Shown piece by piece: positions 38,468-46,437 of a stretch of DNA of 64,000 nucleotides. Positions within the stretch are counted from its first letter, which is position 1, and each line of letters begins with the position of its first letter. Below the pieces are notes generated by a model. That model did not search any database. It saw nothing but the letters and a program-made list of their open reading frames with translations, and was not told the origin of the DNA. This stretch comes from JAICMB01 sp963838885 (GTDB lineage Bacteria > Acidobacteriota > Terriglobia > Bryobacterales > Bryobacteraceae). Position numbers and translations under genes: made by a program. The stretch covers positions 1 to 64,000 of the forward strand of contig CAWITB010000020.1 of assembly GCA_963838885.1 (NCBI GenBank), read 5' to 3'.

Positions 38468-39514
38468 ATGTCGTTTCCACTCTCAGCGTGCGCCGCGGCG
38501 CTCGCGTTCGCCATGTGCGCCCAGAGCGCTCCGGACGTGGGGAATGCCGCGCCCGATGCGCGACCCGGCATGATCTGGCAGGGCGAAGTGGACGGGACGG
38601 CGTTCCTGTACCTGAAAGGGAAGCGTCTGACGATCGAGAACAAAGAAGGCGCGCCCGTCGCCAAACAGAACTATCGCGTCGAGCAGCGCCTGCCCGAGAC
38701 GCGGCAGGATGTACGGCTGCACGTCACCGCCGGCCGCGGCTACGTGCATATAGTCGAGCAGCCTCGCCTCGAGAACGATTTCACCGTCGCGATCGCAATT
38801 GAAGATCCGCAGCCCGGTAGCGGCTTCTATTCACTGGCTTTGTATTGGGACGCCGGCGCGAGCGCCGCGGATACCGCGGGCCCGCGCCGAGCCGGACGTT
38901 TGCAGTGGTCGGGCCGCGTGGATCAGGAAGTGATCGTGTCGTGCGCCGCCAGCCAATGCGCTTCGCAAGCGCGGCAAGGCCTGCCCGTCATGCGGGAGCA
39001 TGTCAAATTCTCAAGTCCGCTGCCCCAAGGCGAGGCGCCGGTGAGGCTCGAAAAAGTGGACGGCCGCGGCGATGTTCGCGTCCTCGAGCAGCCATCCGAA
39101 GCAAACGGGTACACAGCGCGAGTTCAAATTCGCGATCCGCAGCCGGGAGTCGCGGAGTATTCCTTCGCGCTGACATGGCCGCATGCCTCACGCCAAATCG
39201 AAAACGCCGTGCCGCTGGCCCCGCAAACGGGGTTGGTGTGGTCGGGTCGCGTTACAGGAATCGCGAGAGTAACGGTTCGCGGCGGCGCGGCATTCTCTGA
39301 AGTAATTCAAGGACAGCCCGTCGCGCAAGAACATGCCGCGTTCGACCGGCCCCTGCCGAGCTCCAGCCTGAAACCGGTGTTGACCAAGCGCCAGGGCGTC
39401 GGGAGCGTCGACATCGTCGACTACCCCAGCGATCGCAATGGGTATTGCCTCACGTTTGAAATCCGCGGCGGACAGCGCGGCGCCGATCTGTATGAGGTCG
39501 AGGTGGCCTGGTAA
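38468..39514 (+). CDS. secreted protein of three tandem unrecognised domains
   Basis: A 348-residue protein with signal peptide (MSFPLSACAAALAFAMCAQS). The mature part consists of three copies of one unit of about 95 residues. Shared landmarks in each: start G-x-x-W-x-G-x-V (GMIWQGEVDG, GRLQWSGRVDQ, GLVWSGRVTG); middle G-x-P-V (GAPVAKQN, GLPVMREH, GQPVAQEH); G-x-V-x-I/V-V/L-E/D-x-P (GYVHIVEQP, DVRVLEQP, GSVDIVDYP); and end Y-S-L/F-A-L-x-W or Y-E-V-E-V-A-W. The pattern suggests beta-rich modules. I do not recognise the domain. A second copy of the ribosome site and signal peptide lies at 32299-32357. The next gene starts immediately after its stop. Confidence 0.8.
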   Translation: MSFPLSACAAALAFAMCAQSAPDVGNAAPDARPGMIWQGEVDGTAFLYLKGKRLTIENKEGAPVAKQNYRVEQRLPETRQDVRLHVTAGRGYVHIVEQPRLENDFTVAIAIEDPQPGSGFYSLALYWDAGASAADTAGPRRAGRLQWSGRVDQEVIVSCAASQCASQARQGLPVMREHVKFSSPLPQGEAPVRLEKVDGRGDVRVLEQPSEANGYTARVQIRDPQPGVAEYSFALTWPHASRQIENAVPLAPQTGLVWSGRVTGIARVTVRGGAAFSEVIQGQPVAQEHAAFDRPLPSSSLKPVLTKRQGVGSVDIVDYPSDRNGYCLTFEIRGGQRGADLYEVEVAW

Positions 39515-39892
39515 TTGGAGACGCACATCAGGACGCTCGGAGTGTTGAATATAGCGGTCGGGTCGTTCACAGGTCTCGCCGCGCTCTTCGATTTGCTCTT
39601 CTTCGGCGGCGGTTACACGCTCTCCGCCTACCTCGACGTGAACACAGTTTTGGTCGATGTCTGGCTGGGCGCCATGCTGGTTCTCATGGTCCCCTGCATC
39701 GCGCTCGGCCTCGCTCTGCTCGGATTAAAAGAATGGGCGCGCACGCCGGGCATCATACTTTCGATTCTGGAGATGGTGAACGCGCCGCTCGGAACGGTCG
39801 TCGGGCTATATGGTATTTGGGTGCTGCTGTCGGAGGACGCGGATATGGTCTTTACGCGGCGCTATGGGCAGTATGTAATTGGCCGCCGTTGA
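39515..39892 (+). CDS. small four-helix membrane protein
   Basis: A 125-residue protein read from a TTG that touches the stop of the preceding gene, so translational coupling is likely. Hydrophobic segments lie at about residues 10-28, 42-68 (VWLGAMLVLMVPCIALGLAL), 75-90 and 92-106 (GTVVGLYGIWVLL). The C-terminus is polar (FTRRYGQYVIGRR). No family recognised beyond a general likeness to small inner-membrane proteins of unknown function. The start codon is uncertain, as there is no ATG in the first helix. Confidence 0.6.
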   Translation: METHIRTLGVLNIAVGSFTGLAALFDLLFFGGGYTLSAYLDVNTVLVDVWLGAMLVLMVPCIALGLALLGLKEWARTPGIILSILEMVNAPLGTVVGLYGIWVLLSEDADMVFTRRYGQYVIGRR

Positions 39893-39913
39893 TATTAAGA
39901 GAGAGGAGAACAG

Positions 39914-40837
39914 ATGATCCTGATTACAGGCGCCACGGGAACCGTCGGCAAGGAATTGGTAAAGTTACTCGCGCGTCCGGAGGAGCCGATCCGCGTGCTG
40001 GTGCGCGACCGCAACCGGGCGGGATCGATCGCCTATCCAGGCGTGAATTTCGCCGAAGGCGATTTCGCGCGCCCGGATTCGCTCGACGCGGCGCTCACGG
40101 GGGTCAATAAGGCATTTTTGCTAACGGCTCCGGGCGAGCGGCAGGTGGAACTGGAAGGGAATTTCGCCGGCGCGCTGCTCCGCTCGCGCCTGCAGCACGT
40201 AGTGAAACTGTCGGCGCTGGGCGCCGATCCGGAATCGCCGGCCAGATTTCTGCGGGGCCACGCGGAAATGGAACGGCGTATCGTCGAAAGCGGCATTCCC
40301 TTTACGTTCTTGCGGGCCAATCAATTCATGCAGAATTTTTTGGGCTTTCGCGATAGTATCGTCAACCGCGGCGAGTTTTACGCGCCACTGGGCACGGGAT
40401 GCGTCAGCATCGTGGATGCGCGCGATGTCGCGGCCGTCGCGGCGGAAGTGCTGCACGAGTTTGGACACCAGAATAAAATTTACGAGGTCACCGGCCCGGA
40501 ATCCCTGACCTACGCCGACTGCGCCGAAAGGCTGACCTTCGCATTGGGCAAGCCCGTCGCTTATGTCGACGTGCCGCCCGAGACCGCCCGAGACAATATG
40601 CTCCAGGCCGGGCTTCCCGAATGGAACGTGGATGGAATTCTGGAGCTGTACGCATGGTGGAAATTCAACAACGCGGCGGAGGTCAGCGGAACGGTGAGGA
40701 AGGACGGCAAGCGCGACCCCATCACGTTCGCCGACTTCGCGCACGACTACGCCCCGCAGTTCGGCCAACGCGGGCGCGATCCGATGGGCCGCATCATGGA
40801 TACTCTGACGCTTGATACTATGACCCCGGGGAGCTAA
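39914..40837 (+). CDS. NmrA-like NAD(P)-binding protein
   Basis: A 307-residue atypical short-chain dehydrogenase of the NmrA/HSCARG group. The Rossmann motif is ITGATGTVGKEL at the start; VLVRDRNRAG, SALGADPESPARFLRGHAEM and VSIVDARDVAAVAAEVL are the usual blocks. The catalytic Tyr-x-x-x-Lys is not obvious, as is usual in this group, so it may act as a redox sensor or a reductase of an unknown substrate. GAGAGGAG precedes the ATG with good spacing. It abuts the EthD-like gene (next ATG one base after its stop), which makes these two an operon. Confidence 0.86.
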   Translation: MILITGATGTVGKELVKLLARPEEPIRVLVRDRNRAGSIAYPGVNFAEGDFARPDSLDAALTGVNKAFLLTAPGERQVELEGNFAGALLRSRLQHVVKLSALGADPESPARFLRGHAEMERRIVESGIPFTFLRANQFMQNFLGFRDSIVNRGEFYAPLGTGCVSIVDARDVAAVAAEVLHEFGHQNKIYEVTGPESLTYADCAERLTFALGKPVAYVDVPPETARDNMLQAGLPEWNVDGILELYAWWKFNNAAEVSGTVRKDGKRDPITFADFAHDYAPQFGQRGRDPMGRIMDTLTLDTMTPGS

Positions 40838-41173
40838 ATGGCCGGAACGGCAAGCGTCAAAATCGTGGTGATTTACCCGCATCCGGCGGATGAAGCCGAA
40901 TTTGAACGGGTCTATAACCACGAGCACGTGCCGATGGTCGAGAACAAAATGAAGGGCGTCACGCGGCTGGTGCTGAGCAAAGTAGTCTCCTCTCCGCAAG
41001 GCAAAGTCGCGGCCTACCGCATGGCGGAAGTTCACTTCTCGACGCTCGACGATCTGAACAAGGCCGCGGAGTCGGATGGGGGCAAGGCCGTCATCGAGCA
41101 TGCCAGGAAAATCTCGACAGGCGGACCACCCATCATGCTGGTCTGCACGGACGAAACATTCGTGTATTGGTAG
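40838..41173 (+). CDS. EthD-family protein
   Basis: A 111-residue dimeric alpha-beta barrel of the EthD type: VVIYPHPADEAEFERVYNHE, HVPMVE, then AYRMAEVHFSTLDDLNKAAE. The family is named after a protein needed for ether-compound degradation in Rhodococcus, but most members are uncharacterised small-molecule binding or rearranging proteins. It starts right after the NmrA-like stop and is followed after 10 nt by the radical SAM gene, so all four genes from 39914 to 44005 could be one transcript. Confidence 0.85.
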   Translation: MAGTASVKIVVIYPHPADEAEFERVYNHEHVPMVENKMKGVTRLVLSKVVSSPQGKVAAYRMAEVHFSTLDDLNKAAESDGGKAVIEHARKISTGGPPIMLVCTDETFVYW

Positions 41174-41183
41174 TTCTTGCGGA

Positions 41184-42521
41184 GTGAAGTTTCTCCTGAT
41201 CTCGACTTATGAGCTTGGCCGCCAGCCGTTCGGCCTGGCCTCGGCGGCGGCATGGGCCAAGCGCGCCGGACATGAGGTCGCGTGCGCGGACCTCGCTGTT
41301 GAACGGCTTTCCGAAGACGCTGTTCGCGCCGCGGACGTTGTCGCGTTTTATTTGCCCATGCATACCGCGACGCGGCTCGCCGTGCCCGTGATCGCCCGCG
41401 TACAACGCCTTAATCCCCGTGCGCGGCTGTGCTGCTTTGGGCTCTACGCCCCTCTCAACGAGCGCTATCTGAAATCGCTCGGAGTCGGCACAATCGCAGG
41501 CGGAGAATTCGAGGCGGCGTTGGCCGGCGCGGCGGACAGCGGCAGAACGTCTACGTCTCTCGAACGATTGCAATTCATCGCGCCGGACCGCTCCGGCTTG
41601 CCGTCGCTAGCGAAATACGCGCACATGCACGTGGGCGGCCTCGGGAAGGCCGTTGGATATACCGAAGCCAGCCGCGGCTGTAAGCATCTGTGCCGGCATT
41701 GTCCCATCGTTCCGGTTTACAACGGCGTTTTTCGAGTCGTGCAGCCCGATATCGTGCTCGCCGATATCCGCCAACAGGTTGCCTCCGGAGCGCGGCACAT
41801 CACGTTCGGAGATCCCGATTTTTTCAACGGTCCCACGCACGCGCTGCGCATTGTCGAGGCTTTGCATCGCGAATTTCCGGACATCACCTATGATGTCACG
41901 ATCAAGATCGAGCATCTCCTCAATCATTCGCGTCTGCTCGAATCCTTGAAGCGTACCGGCTGTCTTCTGGTTACGAGCGCGGTCGAGTCCGTTGACGATG
42001 CAGTGCTCGAAAAATTAGACAAGAGGCATACGCGAGCGGATTTTTTCGAGGCCGTGCGGCGGCTGCGCCAAGTGGATTTGGCCATCGCGCCGACATTTAT
42101 CGCGTTCACGCCCTGGACCACGCGCGCGAGTTACCGGGAGTTGTTGCGCGTCATCGCGGAATTGGACTTAATCGAGAATGTCAGCGCCATACAACTGGCT
42201 CTCCGGTTGTTGATTCCAGCCGGATCGCGGATGCTGGAATTAGATGACGTTCAGAAATTGGTGGAGCGCTATGACGAGCAGGCGCTCCTGTGGCGCTGGC
42301 GTCATCCCGATCCGGCCATGGATGAATTGGCGGCGCGGGCGCTGCGCATCGCGGGGAAAAAGGTCAGCCGCGCCGAAGGGTTTCGAACGTTGTGGGAGCT
42401 TGTCTGGGATCAGCCGCCGCCGGTAGACAAACACCTGATCGCGCGCGCCGCGATTCCCTACATGGACGAGCCCTGGTATTGTTGAGCGGAGCCGACTGAA
42501 GAGCAGTTGGCTCTTGTTTAG
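41184..42521 (+). CDS. CUAEP-tail radical SAM selenoprotein (in-frame TGA)
   Basis: A radical SAM enzyme of 445 residues if TGA 42483-42485 is read as selenocysteine. GTG 41184 starts VKFLLISTYELGRQPFG, a cobalamin-binding-like N-terminal domain. The [4Fe-4S] motif is C-x3-C-x2-C in SRGCKHLCRHCPIVP, with the Glu-rich strand TFGDPDFF and the barrel after it. The tail reads PYMDEPWYC, then TGA, then AEPTEEQLALV and TAG. C-U/C-A-E-P close to the C-terminus is, as I recall, the defining tail of the NCBI family CUAEP/CCAEP-tail radical SAM (seleno)protein. A perfect hairpin follows the TGA. The true stop runs into the Shine-Dalgarno of the ATP-grasp gene. Reaction unknown. If TGA were the stop, the protein would have 433 residues ending in Cys. 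Confidence 0.88.
42483..42513 (+). promoter_or_regulatory. UGA codon with bacterial SECIS-like hairpin
   Basis: Three bases after the UGA (42483-42485), GAGCCGACTG (42489-42498) pairs with CAGTTGGCTC (42504-42513) over ten consecutive base pairs, nine Watson-Crick and one G-T, closing a 5-nt loop AAGAG (42499-42503). The loop begins 14 nt after the UGA and contains G, as in bacterial SECIS elements bound by SelB. The hairpin is inside the coding frame, as bacterial SECIS elements usually are. A terminator is less likely, since only a weak T stretch follows and the next gene's ribosome site is adjacent. Confidence 0.75.
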
Positions 42522-42532
42522 GGAGGTAGGTC

Positions 42533-44005
42533 GTGGATAATGGGCGGCGCGTCCTTCTGGTCGCCGCGACGACGGGGTACCAGACGCGGATGTTCGTCGA
42601 AGCCGCCGCCCGCGCCGGCATCGAGCTGCTCCTCGCCACCGATCGCTGCCACGTACTCGAAGATCCCTGGGGCGACCACGCCATTCCCATCCGCTTCGAT
42701 GACCCGCAAGCCGCCGCCCGCTTGGTCGCCACCGCCGCTAATCGGCCGTCGCATCCGTCGCCCCCGCCCCCGCTTTCACTCGCCGATCACGTCTCCGATG
42801 TCGCCCCACCAGCTGCCGCTGATCGCCGCGATCCGCAGTCCTCGCTCACCCTCACCGATCGGTCATCTGATCCATCGCCCGCGCTTTCACTCGCCGATCA
42901 CTCCTCCCATGCGCGGCTCCCGCTCGCCCCATTGGCCGATCCGTCCTACGATCCGGCCCCCCCGCCCCCATCCGCCGGACCGCTGCACGGGATTGTCGCC
43001 ATGGGAGACCGGCCGGCCTACGTCGCCTCCGTAATCGCGGCCGAGCTGGGCCTGCGCTTTCATCCACCTACTGCGGTTGCTGCCGCGAGGAACAAATCTA
43101 TCGCGCGTGAGGCCTTTCGGGCCGCGGGATTGCCGCAGCCGGAATCTTATCGCGTTCCCTTGCGCCAGACACCAGTCGCGGCGCGCTTCTATCCATGCGT
43201 GCTGAAGCCGCTAGGCCTATCAGCAAGCCGGGGCGTGATCCGCGCGAACAACGACTCCGAGTTCGCCGCCGCCTTTCGCCGGATACGCGCCATAGTAGAA
43301 CGCGAGGAGTTGAACGAGTTTATCCAGATAGAACGGTTCATCGCGGGACGGGAGTTCGCCTTGGAAGGCATGGTCCGCCATGGCCGCCTGCGCGCGATCG
43401 CCATTTTCGACAAGCCCGACCCCCTCGATGGCCCCTTTTTCGAAGAGACGATTTACGTAACGCCATCACGGGAGCCGCCCGATGTTCAGGCCGCGATCGT
43501 CGAGACGGCGGCGCGAGCCGTGGCTGCGCTGGGATTGACCTACGGTCCGGTGCACGCGGAGATGCGCGTCAATGATCGCGGCGTATGGATGCTCGAAGTG
43601 GCGGCGCGTCCGATCGGGGGATTGTGCGCCAAAGCGCTTCCAGGCCTCGAGGAATTCATTTTGCGCGAGGCTTGTGGGGAAGACGCGAGCCCGCCGGGGT
43701 TGGACGGAGCCTCTGGAGTTATGATGATTCCGATACCGCGCGAGGGAATTTATCGTGGCGTAAGCGGCGTCGAAGCGGCCGAGGCCGTAGCCGGTATCGC
43801 CCGAATCGCGATTACGGCCAAAGAGGGCCAGCACATCGTGCCCTTGCCGGAAGGAAACAGCTACCTGGGTTTTATTTTTGCGCGGACCGCTTCGGCCGAA
43901 GAAGCGGAGCGGGCGCTGCGAGGCGCGCACGAAAATCTAAAATTCGAAATTCTCGCCGCGCTGCCTGTCGTCAAGACCGCTCACTTGCTGCGCGGCGGAA
44001 CGTAG
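42533..44005 (+). CDS. ATP-grasp ligase with a low-complexity insertion
   Basis: A 490-residue ATP-grasp protein from GTG 42533, with GGAGGTAGG 3-11 nt upstream. The pre-ATP-grasp domain (VLLVAATTGYQTRMFVEAAA, FDDPQAAARLV) is interrupted at residues about 71-150 by a Pro/Ala/Ser/Asp-rich segment, then resumes with LHGIVAMGDRPAYVAS. The grasp fold follows: AARNKSIAREAFRAAGLPQP, FYPCVLKPLGLSASRGVIRA, IQIERFIAGREFALEG, and the metal-binding VHAEMRVNDRGVWMLEVAAR with PIGG. It should form an amide or similar bond by acyl-phosphate chemistry. Linked to the radical SAM selenoprotein by a 11-nt gap; converges with yggX, overlapping by 25 bp. Confidence 0.88.
   Translation: MDNGRRVLLVAATTGYQTRMFVEAAARAGIELLLATDRCHVLEDPWGDHAIPIRFDDPQAAARLVATAANRPSHPSPPPPLSLADHVSDVAPPAAADRRDPQSSLTLTDRSSDPSPALSLADHSSHARLPLAPLADPSYDPAPPPPSAGPLHGIVAMGDRPAYVASVIAAELGLRFHPPTAVAAARNKSIAREAFRAAGLPQPESYRVPLRQTPVAARFYPCVLKPLGLSASRGVIRANNDSEFAAAFRRIRAIVEREELNEFIQIERFIAGREFALEGMVRHGRLRAIAIFDKPDPLDGPFFEETIYVTPSREPPDVQAAIVETAARAVAALGLTYGPVHAEMRVNDRGVWMLEVAARPIGGLCAKALPGLEEFILREACGEDASPPGLDGASGVMMIPIPREGIYRGVSGVEAAEAVAGIARIAITAKEGQHIVPLPEGNSYLGFIFARTASAEEAERALRGAHENLKFEILAALPVVKTAHLLRGGT
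42743..42982 (+). repeat. in-frame imperfect repeats inside the ATP-grasp gene
   Basis: Residues 71-150 hold four variants of one short unit: LSLADHVSD, LTLTDRSSD, LSLADHSSH and PLADPSYD, separated by proline runs. At DNA level the 20-mer CGCTTTCACTCGCCGATCAC occurs at 42771-42790 and again at 42882-42901, exactly 111 bp (37 codons) apart. The segment is C-rich and looks like a local expansion that kept the frame. Confidence 0.7.
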
Positions 44006-44307
44006 CCGGGCGGAAGCGCGGCGCCTTCGCCGAAAAAGAAATCCTCCATCTGTTTGAGAAGGAATTCCTGGGCTTCCTGCGTCCCCAGATTGAGCCGATA
44101 CTCGTTCATGATCATCTTCATGTGCTCGACCCACATTTTCCACGCCTCTTTCGAGACATTCTCATAAATGCGCTGGCCGAGCGGATGCCCCTCGAAGGGA
44201 ACCTCGTCGAGCCCCGGCATGTCGCGTTGAAACTTGACGCAAAAAACGGTTCGTCCGCTATTATTCGGCTCGATTTGAGCGCCGAGCATGCCACTGCCGC
44301 AAGCCAT
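43981..44307 (-). CDS. yggX: Fe(2+)-trafficking/oxidative damage protection protein
   Basis: A 108-residue protein of the YggX family: RTVFCVKFQRDMPGLDEVPF, then GQRIYENVSKEAWKMWVEHM and MNEYRLNLGTQEAQEFLLKQ with MEDFFFG. In enterobacteria it protects iron-sulfur clusters from oxidants and is in the SoxRS regulon. Relative to the usual start it has a 17-residue N-terminal extension (MACGSGMLGAQIEPNNS), supported by AAGGAG 7 nt before ATG 44307. The C-terminus also extends past the family end (PPGYVPPRSK). It converges on the ATP-grasp gene. Confidence 0.9.
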   Translation of the reverse strand: MACGSGMLGAQIEPNNSGRTVFCVKFQRDMPGLDEVPFEGHPLGQRIYENVSKEAWKMWVEHMKMIMNEYRLNLGTQEAQEFLLKQMEDFFFGEGAALPPGYVPPRSK

Positions 44308-44349
44308 GGGAATTCTCCTTCCCTTCAGGATAACAGGGGCGGCGCACGA

Positions 44350-44640
44350 TCAGCTTGCCGCCGCGGCGCCGTTTCTAGCCGATTTCAGAGAGGCCAGATA
44401 TTCGGAGAGCTTCATGGGCTGGGGCGCGCCCTTGTCCATGGCCCGCTGCACCGCCTTCTGGTAGCGGCGGAGCATCTCGCGCTTGCCCGCTTCCTTAAGA
44501 TGGCACCCCTCGATGTCGAGCAGAATCTCGATCTCAAACGGGCGGAACGTATTGCGGTTCATGGCGCCCCGCAAGAGTTCCTGCATCAGGCGGTTGAAGC
44601 GCGCGAGTACGAGCTCGCTCTCTTGAACGGCGTCGATCAT
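44350..44640 (-). CDS. conserved acidobacterial hypothetical protein
   Basis: A 96-residue helical protein: LVLARFNRLMQELLRGAMNR, TFRPFEIEILLDIEGCHLKE, KREMLRRYQKAVQRAMDKGA, PQPMKLSEYL. I recognise the pattern from acidobacterial genomes but know no function. The basic helices and the LLDIEGC block might suit RNA or protein binding; that is a guess. It is between the alcohol dehydrogenase and yggX, same strand, 35 and 42 bp away, so a common transcript with them is possible. Confidence 0.7.
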   Translation of the reverse strand: MIDAVQESELVLARFNRLMQELLRGAMNRNTFRPFEIEILLDIEGCHLKEAGKREMLRRYQKAVQRAMDKGAPQPMKLSEYLASLKSARNGAAAAS

Positions 44641-44675
44641 TTCAAACTATTTATCGGCGGTTTGCGCTCGAATTG

Positions 44676-45710
44676 TTACGGATTGAGGACGATTTTTACC
44701 GCCCCGCCCTGGTACGACTCGAGCTGCTCGAACGATTCCTGTATGGCGCTCAATGGCCGCGTGTGGGTCAGAATGGGGACAAAGCGGCGCGGCTCGGCGG
44801 CAAGCAGGCGGACGGCGGTTTCGGAATCGTGATTGGAGCGGCGCACGGTGATCACCGGCAGCTCTTTGCGGCGCATCGGGTTCGTATCGAGAGAGAGGAA
44901 CGATTCCCCGAGGATGCCGGTAATCAGAACGCGGCCGGCATTCCGCGTCGCATAAAGGCATTGATTGCTGGTATTGGCTTTGGCGGCGCAGTCAAACGAG
45001 ACATCCACGCCGCGGTTTTTGGTCGCCGCGAGGAGCTCGCGCACAGGATCGGCCGCCACCGGATCGATGGCCTCGTCGGCTCCCATCGTGCGCGCCAATT
45101 CGCGCCTTCCGGCGACCGGCTCGATAGAAAAAACGCGGCCCGCGCCGGACAACTTCAGACACGCGATGGTGAGCAGGCCAATCGGACCGGCTCCAAACAC
45201 CGCGGCCGTCTCGCCGGCGCGAATCGAAGCCAAATTCATCGAATGGAGAATGACGGCCAGCGGCTCCGCGATTGTACCTTCGGCGGGGCTTAGATTGGAC
45301 GGCAGCGGCAGCAGGTTGTGCGCCGGGAGGTTTACGGATTCACGGAAGAAGCCGGGGTCGCCGCCGGCGCTCAGAAAGCGGATGTTGGCACAGACATTGT
45401 GGCGGCCGCTGAGGCAGTACTCGCAGTGATAGCAGTACAAGGCCGGCTCCAGAATCGCGGTATCCCCCACGGACCAGCCGCTGACGCCGGGGCCGATTTT
45501 GGTGATGACGCCGCACGGCTCGTGACCGAGGACCATGGGATAGCGGCAGCGCGCCTCTCCCATGCCGCCTTCCGAAAAGTTATGAACGTCGGAGCCGCAG
45601 ATCCCCACAGTCGAGACGCGAACCTGAATTTCACCGGCGGCGGGATCGGAGGGCGGCGGCGAATCGACGACGCGAAACGCGCGATGTTGGTACAGTTCGG
45701 CGGCGGGCAC
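44676..45710 (-). CDS. zinc-dependent medium-chain alcohol/polyol dehydrogenase
   Basis: The product is about 344 residues. Catalytic zinc ligands: GICGSDVHNF (Cys) and LGHEPCG (His-Glu). The structural zinc lobe has four Cys in CYHCEYCLSGRHNVC. The cofactor fold is VFGAGPIGLLTIACL followed by a typical strand ending with acidic residue (SIEP), favouring NAD(H). It is closest to sorbitol/threonine dehydrogenase-like enzymes. I start at GTG 45710, one base past the stop of the zinc-ribbon gene upstream; the longer frame to 45812 would be a basic, Pro-rich tail inside that gene. Substrate not determined. Confidence 0.85.
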   Translation of the reverse strand: MPAAELYQHRAFRVVDSPPPSDPAAGEIQVRVSTVGICGSDVHNFSEGGMGEARCRYPMVLGHEPCGVITKIGPGVSGWSVGDTAILEPALYCYHCEYCLSGRHNVCANIRFLSAGGDPGFFRESVNLPAHNLLPLPSNLSPAEGTIAEPLAVILHSMNLASIRAGETAAVFGAGPIGLLTIACLKLSGAGRVFSIEPVAGRRELARTMGADEAIDPVAADPVRELLAATKNRGVDVSFDCAAKANTSNQCLYATRNAGRVLITGILGESFLSLDTNPMRRKELPVITVRRSNHDSETAVRLLAAEPRRFVPILTHTRPLSAIQESFEQLESYQGGAVKIVLNP

Positions 45711-45711
45711 G

Positions 45712-46194
45712 TTACTTTTTAAAGAGATTATCGAAAGCGGCGCGGGCGTCGTTGGGATTGCGGGGCGCCGGGATCGCAGCCGCGGCCGCGACTCCGTTGG
45801 CCGGGGCGGCATCGCGCGCCACCGTCACCCGCGGCTTAAACAACTCACAGTCGTTCAACTGATCCTTGCCGGGAATTCGTACCGGAATCGGCTTCACGCA
45901 CTGGAACCGCGTGGACGGCTCGAAGTTCGCGCACTGCTTGCAGCAATGCAGCGGCGTGCCGCACTTGGGGCAGTTACTCTTCCAGTCGATGCCCTCAGGG
46001 ACCGCGGTGGCGCAGTTGAAACAGCGCGCCGCAGCAACGTGCTGCACCAGGCGGGGAAGGCGCGGCCCCGTCACATCGATGGACGGGCGCGTCCCGTTCA
46101 GTTTGGGACGGTCCTCACGGGGGCGTCCGTTGGAATTCCGATCGCGATCGGAATCCATGTAGCCGCGCTGCCTGTATTTACGGTCTTCGTCCAT
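45712..46194 (-). CDS. Cys-rich zinc-ribbon-like protein
   Basis: A 160-residue protein. A charged, disordered N-terminus (DEDRKYRQRGYMDSDRDRNS) leads to a compact core with CFNC, CPKC, CCKQC and two more Cys (FQCVKP, DCELFKP), which could hold two zinc ions. The end is Ala/Pro-rich and then NDARAAFDNLFKK, a short helix seen at the end of related acidobacterial proteins. No catalytic motif. It sits directly before the dehydrogenase and probably shares its transcript. The 243 bp upstream, towards glgP, hold an imperfect hairpin (around 46307-46335) but no gene. Confidence 0.72.
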   Translation of the reverse strand: MDEDRKYRQRGYMDSDRDRNSNGRPREDRPKLNGTRPSIDVTGPRLPRLVQHVAAARCFNCATAVPEGIDWKSNCPKCGTPLHCCKQCANFEPSTRFQCVKPIPVRIPGKDQLNDCELFKPRVTVARDAAPANGVAAAAAIPAPRNPNDARAAFDNLFKK

Positions 46195-46437
46195 TAAGTG
46201 CCTTCGACTCCTGGGTTGGCGCTCCTACGCCGCTCCGAAAAGCTAACGCCCGATAAAGGGAGCGACAGAGGTCTTCACTGGGCTAGCTGGGTGGTTACGC
46301 GGCGGGAGTCGGCTAAGGAAGCCGCTCTCCGGTGTCCCGCACGCCTAAATTCCTATGTACCACGAATGAGATCCCAAATCCATCGAAATCTTTTCTTACA
46401 AAAGTGTTAACAACTTCTGTTCTGTAATCTTTACCTG

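Noticed and set aside
40121..41101. 326-residue minus frame over NmrA-like and EthD-like genes
   Set aside because: It crosses two well-supported genes and has no domain.
42483..42485. TGA as the ordinary stop of the radical SAM gene
   Set aside because: The codons after it encode the conserved AEP tail, a SECIS-like hairpin follows, and the next in-frame stop fits the start of the next gene.
42489..42521. Hairpin as a rho-independent terminator
   Set aside because: Only a weak T stretch follows and the ribosome site of the ATP-grasp gene begins directly after it; an in-frame SECIS explains it better.
46307..46335. Imperfect hairpin upstream of the zinc-ribbon gene
   Set aside because: Stem has mismatches and no T run; too weak to name as terminator or riboswitch.
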